Of a stretch of 64,000 nucleotides of DNA, positions 12,678 through 21,842 are shown piece by piece. The position numbers and the translations under genes are program-made. The DNA comes from Erythrobacter sp. GTDB taxonomy: Bacteria > Pseudomonadota > Alphaproteobacteria > Sphingomonadales > Sphingomonadaceae. Each line of letters begins with the position of its first letter. The stretch's first letter is position 1. The notes below the pieces were generated by a model. That model had not been told where the DNA came from. It saw only the letters and a list, made by a program, of their open reading frames with translations, and ran no database searches. The stretch lies in assembly GCF_024305245.1 (NCBI RefSeq), contig NZ_JAMWYX010000001.1, positions 186,001 to 250,000 of the forward strand, in the 5' to 3' direction.

Positions 12678-13615
12678 CGCAGCCGCGCCCAATCTCGGCG
12701 CCGTCGCAGCCACAGGATTGCCCAGTCGCCGCGCTGGAGCCGGGCTGCCATGCGGAAGCCCGCGCGCAGCATCGCCCGCCTGACCGCCGCCTCCTGATCG
12801 CCCGCCAGCAATCCGGCCAGCAGCAGGCTGCCGCCGGGCGTAACCGCCTTGGCAAAGGCCGGAGCGAGTTCGACCAGCGGGCCGGCGAGGATGTTGGCGA
12901 TCAAGAGATCGTAAGGTCCGCGCACCTGTATCAGCGGATCGTCCATTCCTTCGGCGACGATCATCACCGTTTCGCCTGCGCGCGGCCCCATCGGGACCGC
13001 GTTGGTTGCGGCGTTTTCCTCGACCACCGGCACGCAGACCGGGTCGATATCGGTGAGCGTCACTTTCGCGCGTGGCCACAGCGCCAGTGCGGCAAACCCG
13101 AGCAGCCCGGTGCCGGTGCCGATATCGGCAACGTTGCGAGCGATCACGCCGCTCGCCTTCATGGCGTCCAGCATTTCAAGGCACCCCGCCGTGGTGCGGT
13201 GCTGGCCGGTGCCGAAAGCTTGGGAGGCGGGAATGATGAAGTCGATCGCGTCGGGATCGGCGGGGTGTTCGGGGGTATGGATATGGAAGCGCCCGGCGCT
13301 GATCGGTTCGACATTGTGCTGGCTCAGCGTCACCCAGTCCTGGGGCGGCAGTTCCTCGACCGTGATTTTCGGCGCCCCGGCTTCTGAAACGCCTTCGAAG
13401 AGGCCCGCAAGCGCGGCCTTTTCCGCTTTGCCCGGTTTGCGCGGGAACCAGCCTTCCAGCACCCAGTCGTCGGGCTTGTCCTCGGCGACTTCGTGGCCTG
13501 CGATGACCAGTTCGTGGTCCCAGTCGTCAACCAGGTCATGCGCCAGCAGCGCCGCCTGCACGGTGCGCTTGGGCGCGTGGGCGGTGAGTTTCCAGGTGGT
13601 TTCAGCGGAGGTCAT
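12674..13615 (-). CDS. prmA: Ribosomal protein L11 methyltransferase
   Basis: PrmA trimethylates ribosomal protein L11 using SAM. The N-terminal domain (about 1-130) precedes a class I methyltransferase domain with AFGTGQHRTTAGCLEML, motif I ADIGTGTGLLGFAAL, and the post-motif NILAGPLVELAPAFAKAV. AFGTGxHxTT is characteristic of PrmA. Length 313 is normal. It starts one base after the stop region of the SDR gene upstream on the same strand, suggesting a two-gene operon, and it overlaps the histidine kinase gene tail to tail by four bases. Confidence 0.92.
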   Translation of the reverse strand: MTSAETTWKLTAHAPKRTVQAALLAHDLVDDWDHELVIAGHEVAEDKPDDWVLEGWFPRKPGKAEKAALAGLFEGVSEAGAPKITVEELPPQDWVTLSQHNVEPISAGRFHIHTPEHPADPDAIDFIIPASQAFGTGQHRTTAGCLEMLDAMKASGVIARNVADIGTGTGLLGFAALALWPRAKVTLTDIDPVCVPVVEENAATNAVPMGPRAGETVMIVAEGMDDPLIQVRGPYDLLIANILAGPLVELAPAFAKAVTPGGSLLLAGLLAGDQEAAVRRAMLRAGFRMAARLQRGDWAILWLRRRRDWARLR

Positions 13616-13616
13616 T

Positions 13617-14354
13617 TTAACGAACGAAGCTCGCTCCGTTGGCGTCGATCACCGTGCCGGTCATGCTTGGCGGGGCGTCGAGCGCGCAGAAGGCGATGAT
13701 GGCGGCGATCTCGTCGGGCGTCGCCACCCGGCCCAGCGGAATGTCCGCCAGCAGCCCCGGTCCGCCGCGGCTGGCGAGGTAATCGCCGGCCATGCTGGTG
13801 TCGGTAAAGCCGGGGGTGATCGCGAAGCTGAGGATGCCGTCCTTGGCATAGGCGCGCGCAATCGTCTTGTGCATCGCCACCATCCCGCTTTTGGCGGCGG
13901 CGTAGTGCCAATGCGCCGGGCTGTCCCCGCGATAGGCGGCGCGGCTGGCGACATGGACAAGGCGTCCGGCGAAACCGCGCTCCTGCCAGTGCAACACCGC
14001 AAAGCGCGAAAGCTGCGCGGCGGAGGTGAGGTTGACCCGCAGCGTATCCTCCCACGCATCGAGCCATTCGATATCGGAACGGTCGAGCCGGTTCGCTTCG
14101 AATCGTCCGGCATTGTTCACCACCGCATCGATTTTGCCATCCGCCAGCTCTAGCGTCTGTTGCCACAGCGATTGCGCGGCCAGCGGATCGCCGAAATCGG
14201 CGGGGATGATGGGCGGCCCGTCACCGCTTTCCGCCTGCGGGCGCGAGGCCCCACCTGAAGAATGGCCGATCACCTTCGCCCCCCGCGCTGCCAGCGCGTC
14301 CAGTGCAGCCTTGCCGATTCCGCGGCTCGATCCCGTAACAAGAATGTGTCCCAT
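13617..14354 (-). CDS. SDR oxidoreductase, FabG-like
   Basis: A 245-residue short-chain dehydrogenase with the cofactor motif TGSSRGIG, NNAG in AVVNNAGRFEANRL, a catalytic Ser in VHVASRAAYRG, and YAAAKSGMVAM with Tyr and Lys. The C-terminus contains TPGFTDTSMAGDYL and PLGRVATPDEIAAII, strongly FabG-like (beta-ketoacyl-ACP reductase family). The exact substrate is unknown because many FabG-like proteins are not part of fatty acid synthesis. It precedes prmA on the same strand and is divergent from sdhC. Confidence 0.87.
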   Translation of the reverse strand: MGHILVTGSSRGIGKAALDALAARGAKVIGHSSGGASRPQAESGDGPPIIPADFGDPLAAQSLWQQTLELADGKIDAVVNNAGRFEANRLDRSDIEWLDAWEDTLRVNLTSAAQLSRFAVLHWQERGFAGRLVHVASRAAYRGDSPAHWHYAAAKSGMVAMHKTIARAYAKDGILSFAITPGFTDTSMAGDYLASRGGPGLLADIPLGRVATPDEIAAIIAFCALDAPPSMTGTVIDANGASFVR

Positions 14355-14463
14355 GCAAGCGCCTATCCGAAACTTTGCAAGCTGTGTCCACCGCTCGCCG
14401 CTTGCCTCAGGCAGCGAGAACGCTAAGTGGGAGGCTCAATTTGCAGGACTGTTCGGGATCACC

Positions 14464-14844
14464 ATGGACCAAAGACCGCTTTCTCCCCATTTGCAGGTGT
14501 GGCGCTGGGGGCCGCACATGCTGGTATCGATCCTCCACCGCGCCACGGGTGACGGGCTGGCGCTGGTCGGCCTTGGCGTGCTGGTGTGGTGGCTGGGCGC
14601 GCTGGCCAGCGGGCCGGAAGCCTATGCCACGTTCCAGGCCGTGATGGGCTCGATTCCGGGCATGGTGGTGCTGGTGGGCCTGTCGTGGGCGTTCTTCACC
14701 CACATGATGAGCGGGCTTCGCCACTTCGTGCTGGATATCGGCGCGGGTTACGAACTCGATACCAATCGCATGTGGTCGATCGCCTCGCCGGTGATCGCCA
14801 TCCTTCTCACCGCGGCCTTCTGGGCCTTGATCATGCTGCGCTGA
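14464..14844 (+). CDS. sdhC: Succinate dehydrogenase cytochrome b556 subunit
   Basis: SdhC is the larger membrane anchor of complex II, binding heme b and ubiquinone. The protein starts MDQRPLSPHLQVW, carries the family signature SILHRATG, and has three hydrophobic helices. The heme-ligand His is likely in LRHFVLDIG. Length from this ATG is 126 residues, normal. An in-frame extension upstream to 14026 is a shadow of the opposite-strand SDR gene. It is the first gene of sdhCDA. The 109-base gap from the divergent SDR gene (14355-14463) probably holds the promoter, but I see no clear boxes. Confidence 0.92.
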   Translation: MDQRPLSPHLQVWRWGPHMLVSILHRATGDGLALVGLGVLVWWLGALASGPEAYATFQAVMGSIPGMVVLVGLSWAFFTHMMSGLRHFVLDIGAGYELDTNRMWSIASPVIAILLTAAFWALIMLR

Positions 14845-14857
14845 AGGGGGCGGAACA

Positions 14858-15244
14858 ATGGGCAACGGAACTTCCATCGGACGCGTGCGCGGGCTGGGCT
14901 CGGCGCATCATGGCCCGCATCACTGGCTGGTGCAGCGGTTCACCGCGATCGGCAACCTGGTGCTGATGAGCTGGCTGCTGGTCAGCTTCATCGTCATCGG
15001 CGATTTCGGCCATGCCAGCGTGGTCAAATGGCTCACACAGCCGCTCACCGCCACGGCGATGATTCTGCTGGTGGTCAGCCTGTTCTGGCACGCGCGGCTG
15101 GGACTGCAGGTGCTGACCGAAGACTATATTCATGACGCCGGCAGCAAATTCGCTGCGATCTCGGTGCTCAATCTTGCAACTATCGGCGGCGGCGCTTTTG
15201 CGATCTTCAGCGTGGCCGCGCTCGCATTCGGAGGACAGGCCTGA
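14858..15244 (+). CDS. sdhD: Succinate dehydrogenase membrane anchor SdhD
   Basis: The 128-residue second membrane anchor of complex II has three hydrophobic segments. Conserved-looking elements are [20 protein letters not shown] at the N-terminus and [17 protein letters not shown], which holds the heme/quinone-side His and the Asp-Tyr pair expected in SdhD. It begins 13 bases after sdhC, and its stop overlaps the sdhA start by one base, so translation is probably coupled. Confidence 0.92.
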   Translation: MGNGTSIGRVRGLGSAHHGPHHWLVQRFTAIGNLVLMSWLLVSFIVIGDFGHASVVKWLTQPLTATAMILLVVSLFWHARLGLQVLTEDYIHDAGSKFAAISVLNLATIGGGAFAIFSVAALAFGGQA

Positions 15245-17112
15245 TGGCTACGTCAGCAGCACGCGGAACCGCCAATGATGTCGGAGGCGCGCATCTGAAG
15301 GGCGCCTACACGATCACCGATCATACCTATGACGTGGTGGTGGTGGGAGCGGGCGGTTCCGGCCTGCGCGCCACAATGGGTGCAGCCGAATCCGGCCTGC
15401 GCACCGCCAACATTTCCAAGGTGTTCCCGACCCGCAGCCACACCGTGGCGGCGCAGGGCGGCATCGCGGCCAGCCTCGGCAACAACAGCCCGGATCACTG
15501 GACCTGGCACATGTACGACACCGTAAAGGGGTCTGACTGGCTGGGCGATCAGGATGCGATCGAATATCTCGCACGCGAAGCCCCGGCAGCGGTTTACGAG
15601 CTGGAGCATGCGGGCGTGCCGTTCAGCCGCAATGCCGATGGCACCATCTATCAGCGTCCCTTCGGCGGGCACATGCAGAACATGGGCGCAGGCCCGCCGG
15701 TGCAGCGCACCTGCGCCGCTGCCGACCGCACCGGCCACGCCATGCTCCACGCGCTGTACCAGCAGAGCCTGAAATACGACGCGGATTTCTTTATTGAATA
15801 TTTCGCGCTCGACCTCATCATGTCGGATGTGGGCGGCGAGAAGAAGTGCGTCGGTGTGATCGCGATGTGCCTCGATGACGGGACCATCCACCGCTTCCGC
15901 GCGCAAAGCGTCGTGCTGGCAACCGGCGGTTATGGCCGCTGCTATTACACCGCCACATCGGCTCACACCTGCACCGGCGACGGCGGTGGGATGGTGCTGC
16001 GTGCGGGCCTGCCGTTGCAGGACATGGAGTTCGTGCAGTTCCACCCGACCGGCATCTACGGTGCGGGCGTGCTGATTACCGAAGGCGCGCGCGGGGAGGG
16101 CGGATACCTCACCAACTCCGAAGGCGAACGCTTCATGGAGCGCTACGCCCCGTCGGCAAAGGACCTGGCATCGCGCGACGTGGTGAGCCGTTCGATGGCG
16201 CTGGAAATGCGCGAAGGGCGCGGCGTGGGGCCGGATGGCGACCACATCTACCTGCACCTCGATCACATCGACCCAGCCGTGCTGGCACAGCGCCTGCCGG
16301 GCATCACCGAAAGCGGCAAGATCTTCGCCGGTGTCGATCTGACCCGCCAGCCGCTGCCCGTCACCCCGACGGTGCATTACAACATGGGCGGGATTCCGTG
16401 CAATTATCACGGGCAGGTCGTGACGCTCGGGCCGGACGGCAACCCGGATCACGCCATTCCCGGCCTCTATGCCGTGGGCGAGGCAGCCTGCGTTTCGGTG
16501 CATGGGGCCAACCGCCTCGGCTCGAACTCGCTGATCGATCTTGTGGTGTTCGGCCGCGCGACCGGGCATCACCTGCGCGACAGCCTGCAGGCCAATGCCA
16601 AGCAGCCCGAACTGCCCGCCGACAGCGCCGATTTCGCGCTGACCCGGCTCGATCATTTCCGCTACGCCGAGGGCGGCTCGCCCACCGCGCAGATCCGTGC
16701 CGAAATGCAGAAGGCGATGCAGAAGCACTGCGCCGTGTTCCGCGATCAGAAGCTGATGGACGAAGGCGTGGCCAAGCTGGCCGAGCAGAACAAGCGGATG
16801 GAGGACATCCACGTCACCGACAAGTCGCTGATCTGGAACAGCGACCTGATCGAGACGCTGGAGCTTGACAACCTCATGAGCCAGGCCAACGTCACGATGG
16901 CATCGGCGGCGAACCGCAAGGAAAGCCGCGGCGCCCACGCGCACGAGGATTTCCCCGATCGCAACGATGCCGAGTGGATGAAGCACACCATCGCATGGTT
17001 CGACGGCTGGGGCGGCCGCGGCAGCAACAGCCGCATCGATTACCGCCCGGTGCATGAGTATACGCTGTCGGACGATATCGCGTATATCGAGCCGAAAGCG
17101 CGGGTTTATTGA
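15244..17112 (+). CDS. sdhA: Succinate dehydrogenase flavoprotein subunit
   Basis: SdhA oxidises succinate to fumarate with covalently bound FAD in the TCA cycle and respiratory chain. The FAD dinucleotide motif [15 protein letters not shown] lies near residue 32, and the flavinylated His is in [11 protein letters not shown]. Catalytic residues are seen in [21 protein letters not shown], and the C-terminus reads [18 protein letters not shown]. Length 622 is slightly longer than usual because of a 20-residue N-terminal extension. The expected next gene, the iron-sulfur subunit sdhB, is not present in this window. Fourteen bases after the stop a different gene begins. Confidence 0.95.
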   Translation: MATSAARGTANDVGGAHLKGAYTITDHTYDVVVVGAGGSGLRATMGAAESGLRTANISKVFPTRSHTVAAQGGIAASLGNNSPDHWTWHMYDTVKGSDWLGDQDAIEYLAREAPAAVYELEHAGVPFSRNADGTIYQRPFGGHMQNMGAGPPVQRTCAAADRTGHAMLHALYQQSLKYDADFFIEYFALDLIMSDVGGEKKCVGVIAMCLDDGTIHRFRAQSVVLATGGYGRCYYTATSAHTCTGDGGGMVLRAGLPLQDMEFVQFHPTGIYGAGVLITEGARGEGGYLTNSEGERFMERYAPSAKDLASRDVVSRSMALEMREGRGVGPDGDHIYLHLDHIDPAVLAQRLPGITESGKIFAGVDLTRQPLPVTPTVHYNMGGIPCNYHGQVVTLGPDGNPDHAIPGLYAVGEAACVSVHGANRLGSNSLIDLVVFGRATGHHLRDSLQANAKQPELPADSADFALTRLDHFRYAEGGSPTAQIRAEMQKAMQKHCAVFRDQKLMDEGVAKLAEQNKRMEDIHVTDKSLIWNSDLIETLELDNLMSQANVTMASAANRKESRGAHAHEDFPDRNDAEWMKHTIAWFDGWGGRGSNSRIDYRPVHEYTLSDDIAYIEPKARVY

Positions 17113-17126
17113 GGATCTGACGAGCG

Positions 17127-18224
17127 GTGCTGCGCGTCGCCATCATCGGTGGCTACGGCAATTTCGGTGCGCATGTGGCGCGCAGCCTCGCTTCTAATCC
17201 TGCAATCCATTTGATAATCGCAGGGCGCTCGCTGGCCAAGGCAAAGGACTTTGCGGCCACGCTACCCGCAATCAATCCCGCCGAGGCCGGATACTATGAT
17301 CTTGACGGTCCTGCCGAAGCGCTCGGCGCGGTGCGGCCTGATCTCGTCATCAACATGGTCGGGCCCTATAATGGGCAGGGCTATGCTGTCGCGGAGGCGG
17401 CAATCGCCTGCGGGGCGCATTATTGCGACATTGCCGATGCGCGTGAATTCGTCACTGCCATCGGCGTGCTGGATGATGCCGCGCGCGATGCGGGTGTCAC
17501 GGTCCTGGCCGGGGCGAGTTCGGTTCCAGCACTAACTGCGGCCTATTGCGACGAAGCAGCGCAGGAGATGCGGACGATCCGCACAGTTGAATACGGTATC
17601 AGCGGCGCGGAGCAATCCAATGCGGGCGCGGGCACGGTGGCGGCGGTGCTCGCCTTCGTCGGCCAGCGGTTCACTCACCTGATCGGCGGGCGCATGACCG
17701 AGGTTACCGGCTGGGGCGACTTGCGCCGGGTCGAGTTGCCGGGAGTGGGCGTGCGCTGGTTCGGACGGGCCAACGCAGCCGATCTCGATCTGTTCGCGGC
17801 GCGCTATCCGGGTCTGACCGAACATTCCTTCTGGGCAGGCCACGCGATCGCGCCGATGCATTTCGGCACCGTTGCTATGGGTTGGCTGGCGCGCTTTGGC
17901 CTGTTGCCGCGGCTTGACCGGCTTGCGCCGCAACTCGTGCGCATCGCCAGCCTGTTCGATTGGCTCGGCACAGGTACCAGCGGTTTCTTCATGACCGTCA
18001 CCGGCGAGGGCGCGGACGGCACGCCCATGACCCGCCGGCACTGGATCATCGCGCGGTCGGGGCACGGCCCTTACATTCCGTGCATTCCGGTGATCCTGAT
18101 TGCGCGCCAGTTGGCGTACGGGCGCCGGTACGAACCCGGCGCGCGGCCCTGTCTCGGTGTCATCAGCCTGGCCGAATACCGCGCCGAATTCGCCAACTTC
18201 GATATCGAGGCCAAGGACGGATGA
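17127..18224 (+). CDS. Saccharopine dehydrogenase family protein
   Basis: A 365-residue protein with an N-terminal Rossmann fold, MLRVAIIGGYGNFGAHVARSL, of the saccharopine dehydrogenase NADP-binding family. The following pieces IIAGRSLAKA, MVGPYNGQGYAVAEAAIACGAHYCDIAD and GASSVPAL fit this family of reductases, which includes lysine-pathway and lipid-modifying members. The real substrate is unknown. The start is GTG, 14 bases after the sdhA stop, so it is likely read with the sdh operon. Its stop overlaps the start of the DCC protein gene (ATGA), which suggests a functional pair. Confidence 0.82.
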   Translation: MLRVAIIGGYGNFGAHVARSLASNPAIHLIIAGRSLAKAKDFAATLPAINPAEAGYYDLDGPAEALGAVRPDLVINMVGPYNGQGYAVAEAAIACGAHYCDIADAREFVTAIGVLDDAARDAGVTVLAGASSVPALTAAYCDEAAQEMRTIRTVEYGISGAEQSNAGAGTVAAVLAFVGQRFTHLIGGRMTEVTGWGDLRRVELPGVGVRWFGRANAADLDLFAARYPGLTEHSFWAGHAIAPMHFGTVAMGWLARFGLLPRLDRLAPQLVRIASLFDWLGTGTSGFFMTVTGEGADGTPMTRRHWIIARSGHGPYIPCIPVILIARQLAYGRRYEPGARPCLGVISLAEYRAEFANFDIEAKDG

Positions 18225-18670
18225 CCCCGCAGCCCTACAGCTACCGCAATTCCTCCGGTGTGCCGGAATTCGACGATACTCGCCCGGTGTTCATTTTCGA
18301 TCATGTCTGCGTGCTGTGTTCTGGTGGTGTGTCCTTCATCCTGAAGCACGATCGGGAGGGCGCAATTGCCTTCACCTCTGCGCAAGGCCCGCTCGGGCAG
18401 GCACTGTGTTGCCATTTCGGGATCGACTGGGACGAAAGTTATGTGTTCCTGCGCAATGGCCGCGCCTACACCAAGAGCGACGGATATTTCGAAGTTGCCC
18501 GTACATTGGGCGGGTGGTGGCGGCTTGGACTCATGTTTGCCATTATTCCGCGCGGCTTGCGCGACTGGGCCTATGACCTTGTCGCCCGTAACCGTTACAA
18601 GTGGTTCGGAAAGACCGCCAAGGCCTGCGCGCTTCTCACCCCGGAGCAACGCGCACGGCTGATCGGATAG
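18221..18670 (+). CDS. DCC-family thiol-disulfide protein (DUF393)
   Basis: A 149-residue protein with the DCC motif FDHVCVLCSGGVSFI (D-x2-C-x2-C) near residue 31, a fold related to thioredoxin. Other family pieces are AIAFTSAQGPLGQAL and YFEVARTLGGWWRLGL, and the C-terminus matches the Yuxk/DUF393 pattern RNRYKWFGK. It may handle disulfides or a small-molecule thiol, but no substrate is known. The ATG overlaps the stop of the upstream reductase gene; longer frames into that gene are shadows. Confidence 0.85.
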   Translation: MTPQPYSYRNSSGVPEFDDTRPVFIFDHVCVLCSGGVSFILKHDREGAIAFTSAQGPLGQALCCHFGIDWDESYVFLRNGRAYTKSDGYFEVARTLGGWWRLGLMFAIIPRGLRDWAYDLVARNRYKWFGKTAKACALLTPEQRARLIG

Positions 18671-18716
18671 CAATCGCGCTTGACCCGCCTCCCGCGCGAG
18701 GGCAGCTTGCTCCCCG

Positions 18717-19763
18717 ATGAACAGGGGCAGGATCATCATGGGTCTGTTGGCGGCATTGCTCGCTGCGCCCGCGCTGTCTCAATCCTCGGCCCAATCCGCC
18801 ACCCCCGATCGCGCCCAGCCGCCGCCGCACACAGCGCCGTTCCCCGACCTCGGCAGCGGTGACAGCCGAACGGAGCGGCGCAAGTCCTACGAACTCAGCC
18901 CGCAATTGCAGCGCGGGGTGTCCGCTGCGGAGATCCGCGAACAGCAGCGCAGGCTCGATGCCGCGCTCGCTGCGCTCAGCCCGCAGCAGGCGGGCACGCC
19001 GGAAGCCTACGTCGTCACCGTCGCGCTCGACAGCGATCCCGTGTTCGCGCGCGAGGCGCGGGAGGCGGCGCGGGTGCTGTCGGCGCGCTATGGGGCGCAG
19101 GCCCGCACGCTGGTGCTCGCCGGACCGGACGGCGTGCGCGACGATGCGCCGCATGGCTCGATCACCGCGTTGGTGCTGGCGCTGAGCCATGTCGGCAGCA
19201 TCATGGACGGGGCCGAGGATGTGCTGGTGCTCTACACCACCAGCCACGGGCTCGATCTGGGGCTGGCCTACCATTTCGGCGATAGCGGCTATGGCATTCT
19301 GTCGCCCGGCGGGCTCAAGGCGGCGCTGGAGGAGGCGGGCATCCGGCGGCGGGTGCTGATCCTGTCCGCTTGCTATTCCGGCGTGTTCGTGCCGCTGCTC
19401 GCCAGCCCGGATACCGCAATTCTCACTGCCGCCGCCAGCACGCGCACCTCGTTCGGCTGTGCGGCGGAGAATGACTGGACGTTTTACGGCGACGCGCTGA
19501 TCAACCGCGCGCTGCGCCAGCCGGTCGGGCTTGAGGATGCCGCGCGGGCAGCGGGACGTTCGGTCGCGGAATGGGAGACGAAGGCGCGCGTCCTCGCCTC
19601 ATTGCCGCAGGTCAGCATCGGTGCGGGGGCCAAAGCGTGGTTGCCCCAGATCGAGGCGCAGATGCCGCGCATCGCCAGCGCGCCGGTGGGCAAGCCGGCG
19701 TTCGACCCGGCGCAGTTTACGGTTCCGGTGCGCGCTGGACCGGTGCGCGCCGGGCAGAAATGA
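18717..19763 (+). CDS. Exported C13-family (legumain/caspase-fold) cysteine peptidase
   Basis: A 348-residue protein with an N-terminal signal peptide (MGLLAALLAAPALS) and a low-complexity linker to about residue 60. A C13/caspase-like domain follows. The predicted catalytic dyad is His177 in VLYTTSHGLDLG and Cys219 in LILSACYSGVF, each after a hydrophobic strand, exactly as in clan CD peptidases. A further core segment, AILTAAASTRTSFGCA, follows the Cys. The protein is probably periplasmic or secreted. The 3' end overlaps the convergent phytase-like/cyclophilin gene by 47 bases. Its target is unknown; bacterial C13 peptidases are little studied. Confidence 0.82.
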   Translation: MNRGRIIMGLLAALLAAPALSQSSAQSATPDRAQPPPHTAPFPDLGSGDSRTERRKSYELSPQLQRGVSAAEIREQQRRLDAALAALSPQQAGTPEAYVVTVALDSDPVFAREAREAARVLSARYGAQARTLVLAGPDGVRDDAPHGSITALVLALSHVGSIMDGAEDVLVLYTTSHGLDLGLAYHFGDSGYGILSPGGLKAALEEAGIRRRVLILSACYSGVFVPLLASPDTAILTAAASTRTSFGCAAENDWTFYGDALINRALRQPVGLEDAARAAGRSVAEWETKARVLASLPQVSIGAGAKAWLPQIEAQMPRIASAPVGKPAFDPAQFTVPVRAGPVRAGQK

Positions 19764-21342
19764 TAGTCACCGGATCAGCCAGTATCTCGCCCTTCATCCA
19801 GCCTTCGCCCTTGGCAGGGTCGATCGGGCTGGCATGGATGGCGGCGACCACGTCCATCCCGTCGATCACGTAACCGAACACCGCATAGCCATTGCGCCAC
19901 ACCGGATCGCTGGCGGCGGGATCGGCGTCCAATCCGGTCTGATCCTCGATCATGATCGAGAAATCGCCATTGGCGCTGCCCGGTTCGCCCATCGCCATCG
20001 ACAGCGCGCCGTGGGTGTGGGTGAGGCCGGTCTGGCTGGTCGGTTCATGCGCGATGCCGGGCAGAATACGCTTGGGATCGAACTGGGTGCCGCCTTGCAG
20101 CAGCCCGTTGGGCTTCGGCTCCCGGTCAAGCCGCATCGCGCGGTAGAACACCGTGCCGTCGAACCGCTTTTCATCGACATAGCGCAGGAAGTTGCTCGCC
20201 GTGACAGGCGCGCGTTCGGTTTCGAGCGCGATGGTGATGTCGCTAATGTCGGTGGTCAGCACGACATCGACGTGGCTTGCCTCAGGAAACGGGCGGGTGC
20301 CCGGGCGGGCAGTCGCCTTGGTAGCGGGTGCGGCGGCGATCACTGGCGGAGCGCCGGGGGCGGGCGCTGTCCCCTTGATTTCGAACTTCATCAGCAGCGT
20401 GCGCTGGCATCCGGCGCGCTCGCCGCCATCGCAATTGCGGAAATTGTCGTCCGAGACGAGGTAGAGGAAGGTGCGCCCGGCTTCCTCGCGCACCGCCAGC
20501 CCTTCGAAATTGTCGAGGGTGAGCGGCGGGGCCAGCACGGCGAGGGTCTTCGGACCATTATCCGCGCCAAGTTCGACAATCGCGGCGCGATTGCCCTCGT
20601 TCGCGTTGTAGCTGCGAAACAGGACGTAGCAGGTGCCATCCGCCTTGCACGCCGCGTCGGTCGGCACGCCGCCTGCTTCGGCAACGCCTTCGGGCGCGGC
20701 GAGGTGGAAGGCTTGTGCACCAGCAGGCGTGATCCGCAGACAATTCGGCCGCGCCGGATCGACCCATTCGCCGCATACCAGCAATCCATCATCATAGGCC
20801 GCGAGCGTTTCGACCCCGCCATTGTCCGCCGCCCCGACGATCAGCGCCGCTGCGCCATCCTCGCTTCCGCTGGCGGCGGCATCGGGGGAGGGGTAGCGCC
20901 AGATGCGGTGCTCGCGCTCGAACGCGATCAGCCATTCGCCCGTGGGTAGCCGGGTGATCGCCTCGGCATCGCTGCGATCCTTGTCGCCAAGCTTGCGCCC
21001 GCGTTCGTCGAGCAACGGGCCCAGCGTCACCAGCGCAACATCGACCAGGCGGCCCTGCACATCGCCGGGCGTCAGCATCAGCCAGCGCCCGTCGTCGGCC
21101 ACCGCGTAGAGCCGCCCGTCATGCCATTCGAGCCCGGAAATTCCCCCGATCCCGGCCTTGTCGGGCGCGATTTCCACGCCGCCGCGAAAGACCAGTTCTC
21201 CGACTTCGCGGTCAGGTTCGCCGGTCGCCAGATCGACCGGGGTGGTGAGCGGCAGGAATTCATCGGTCTGGGCCAGCACCGGCGCAGCGAGCAGCAGGAC
21301 GAGGGCGGAAAGAAGGGTACGGATTGTCATCCGTCCGAACAT
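19717..21342 (-). CDS. Phytase-like esterase fused to cyclophilin-type peptidyl-prolyl isomerase
   Basis: A 541-residue exported protein with a signal peptide (LLSALVLLLAAPVLA). Residues ~30-345 form a beta-propeller-like region of the esterase-like phytase family, with GISGLEWHDGRLYAVADDG, SDAEAITRLPTGEWLIAFE and LDNFEGLAVREE. After a P/A/T-rich linker, residues ~370-530 form a cyclophilin domain with VVLTTDISDITIALETERAP, FYRAM (catalytic Arg), LLQGG (Gln) and GALSMAMGEPGSANGDFSIM. Both halves look intact. It converges with the C13 peptidase gene. It probably acts in the periplasm or outside the cell, though whether the two parts share a substrate is unknown. Confidence 0.82.
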   Translation of the reverse strand: MFGRMTIRTLLSALVLLLAAPVLAQTDEFLPLTTPVDLATGEPDREVGELVFRGGVEIAPDKAGIGGISGLEWHDGRLYAVADDGRWLMLTPGDVQGRLVDVALVTLGPLLDERGRKLGDKDRSDAEAITRLPTGEWLIAFEREHRIWRYPSPDAAASGSEDGAAALIVGAADNGGVETLAAYDDGLLVCGEWVDPARPNCLRITPAGAQAFHLAAPEGVAEAGGVPTDAACKADGTCYVLFRSYNANEGNRAAIVELGADNGPKTLAVLAPPLTLDNFEGLAVREEAGRTFLYLVSDDNFRNCDGGERAGCQRTLLMKFEIKGTAPAPGAPPVIAAAPATKATARPGTRPFPEASHVDVVLTTDISDITIALETERAPVTASNFLRYVDEKRFDGTVFYRAMRLDREPKPNGLLQGGTQFDPKRILPGIAHEPTSQTGLTHTHGALSMAMGEPGSANGDFSIMIEDQTGLDADPAASDPVWRNGYAVFGYVIDGMDVVAAIHASPIDPAKGEGWMKGEILADPVTIISARRAPVQRAPEP

Positions 21343-21407
21343 ATCGGCGCTTTATCGAGGCGCAAGCGGGGAAGCGCGCCATTCATCGGGCAGCAATGTT
21401 TACAACC

Positions 21408-21431
21408 GTAGTCGTAGTGACTACAGGTGTA
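21408..21431. promoter_or_regulatory. Palindromic BlaI-type operator upstream of blaI-like gene
   Basis: Two overlapping inverted repeats lie 22-45 bases before the regulator start: GTAGTC-GTAGT-GACTAC (21408-21424) and TACAGGTGTA (21422-21431). The second fits the TACA-N2-TGTA core known for BlaI/MecI repressors. The position is right for blocking transcription of the regulator-protease pair. Direct sequence support is strong; the binding is inferred. Confidence 0.65.
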
Positions 21432-21452
21432 ATCAACCTTGAGGGAGGCCCC

Positions 21453-21842
21453 ATGAACACCCCTGAAGAACCGATTGGCGAACGCATTACCGAAGCCGAA
21501 CTGGCGGTGATGGACGTGTTGTGGGAACGCCCGCGTCAGACCGCCGCCGAAGTGTGCGAAGCGGTCTGCACGCGCCGGGGCTGGAGCCTTGCGACGGTCA
21601 AGACCCTGCTTGCCCGGCTGGTCCAGAAGGGCGCGATCTCCGCTGCGCCCGATGGTCGGCGTTTTCTCTACACCCCCCTGATCGCCCGCGCGGCTTACGT
21701 TGGCGGGGAATCACGCCGTCTGGTTGATCGGCTGTTCGGCGGGCGCGCGGCCTCGCTGGTGGCGCACTTGGCCGAAAGCGAGGCGTTGAGCGAGGATGAT
21801 CTCGCCGAGATCGAGGCCCTGTTGAAGGAGCTTCGGCCATGA
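21453..21842 (+). CDS. BlaI/MecI/CopY-family transcriptional repressor
   Basis: A 129-residue winged-helix repressor. The family motif ITEAELAVMDVLWERPRQTAAEV is present, with the recognition region WSLATVKTLLARLVQKGAI and FLYTPLIAR after it, followed by a C-terminal dimerisation region. The start was chosen for the GAGGGAGG Shine-Dalgarno at 21441-21448 and because family proteins begin here. It lies in a TGA/ATG overlap pair with an M56 protease, the standard BlaI-BlaR1 layout, where the protease senses a signal and relieves repression. No beta-lactamase sits in this cluster, so the signal may differ. Confidence 0.9.
   Translation: MNTPEEPIGERITEAELAVMDVLWERPRQTAAEVCEAVCTRRGWSLATVKTLLARLVQKGAISAAPDGRRFLYTPLIARAAYVGGESRRLVDRLFGGRAASLVAHLAESEALSEDDLAEIEALLKELRP

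Noticed and set aside
15253..17055. 600-codon open frame antisense to sdhA
   Set aside because: sdhA is unmistakable on the other strand; the antisense product is His/Val/Ala-rich with no motif and no ribosome site.
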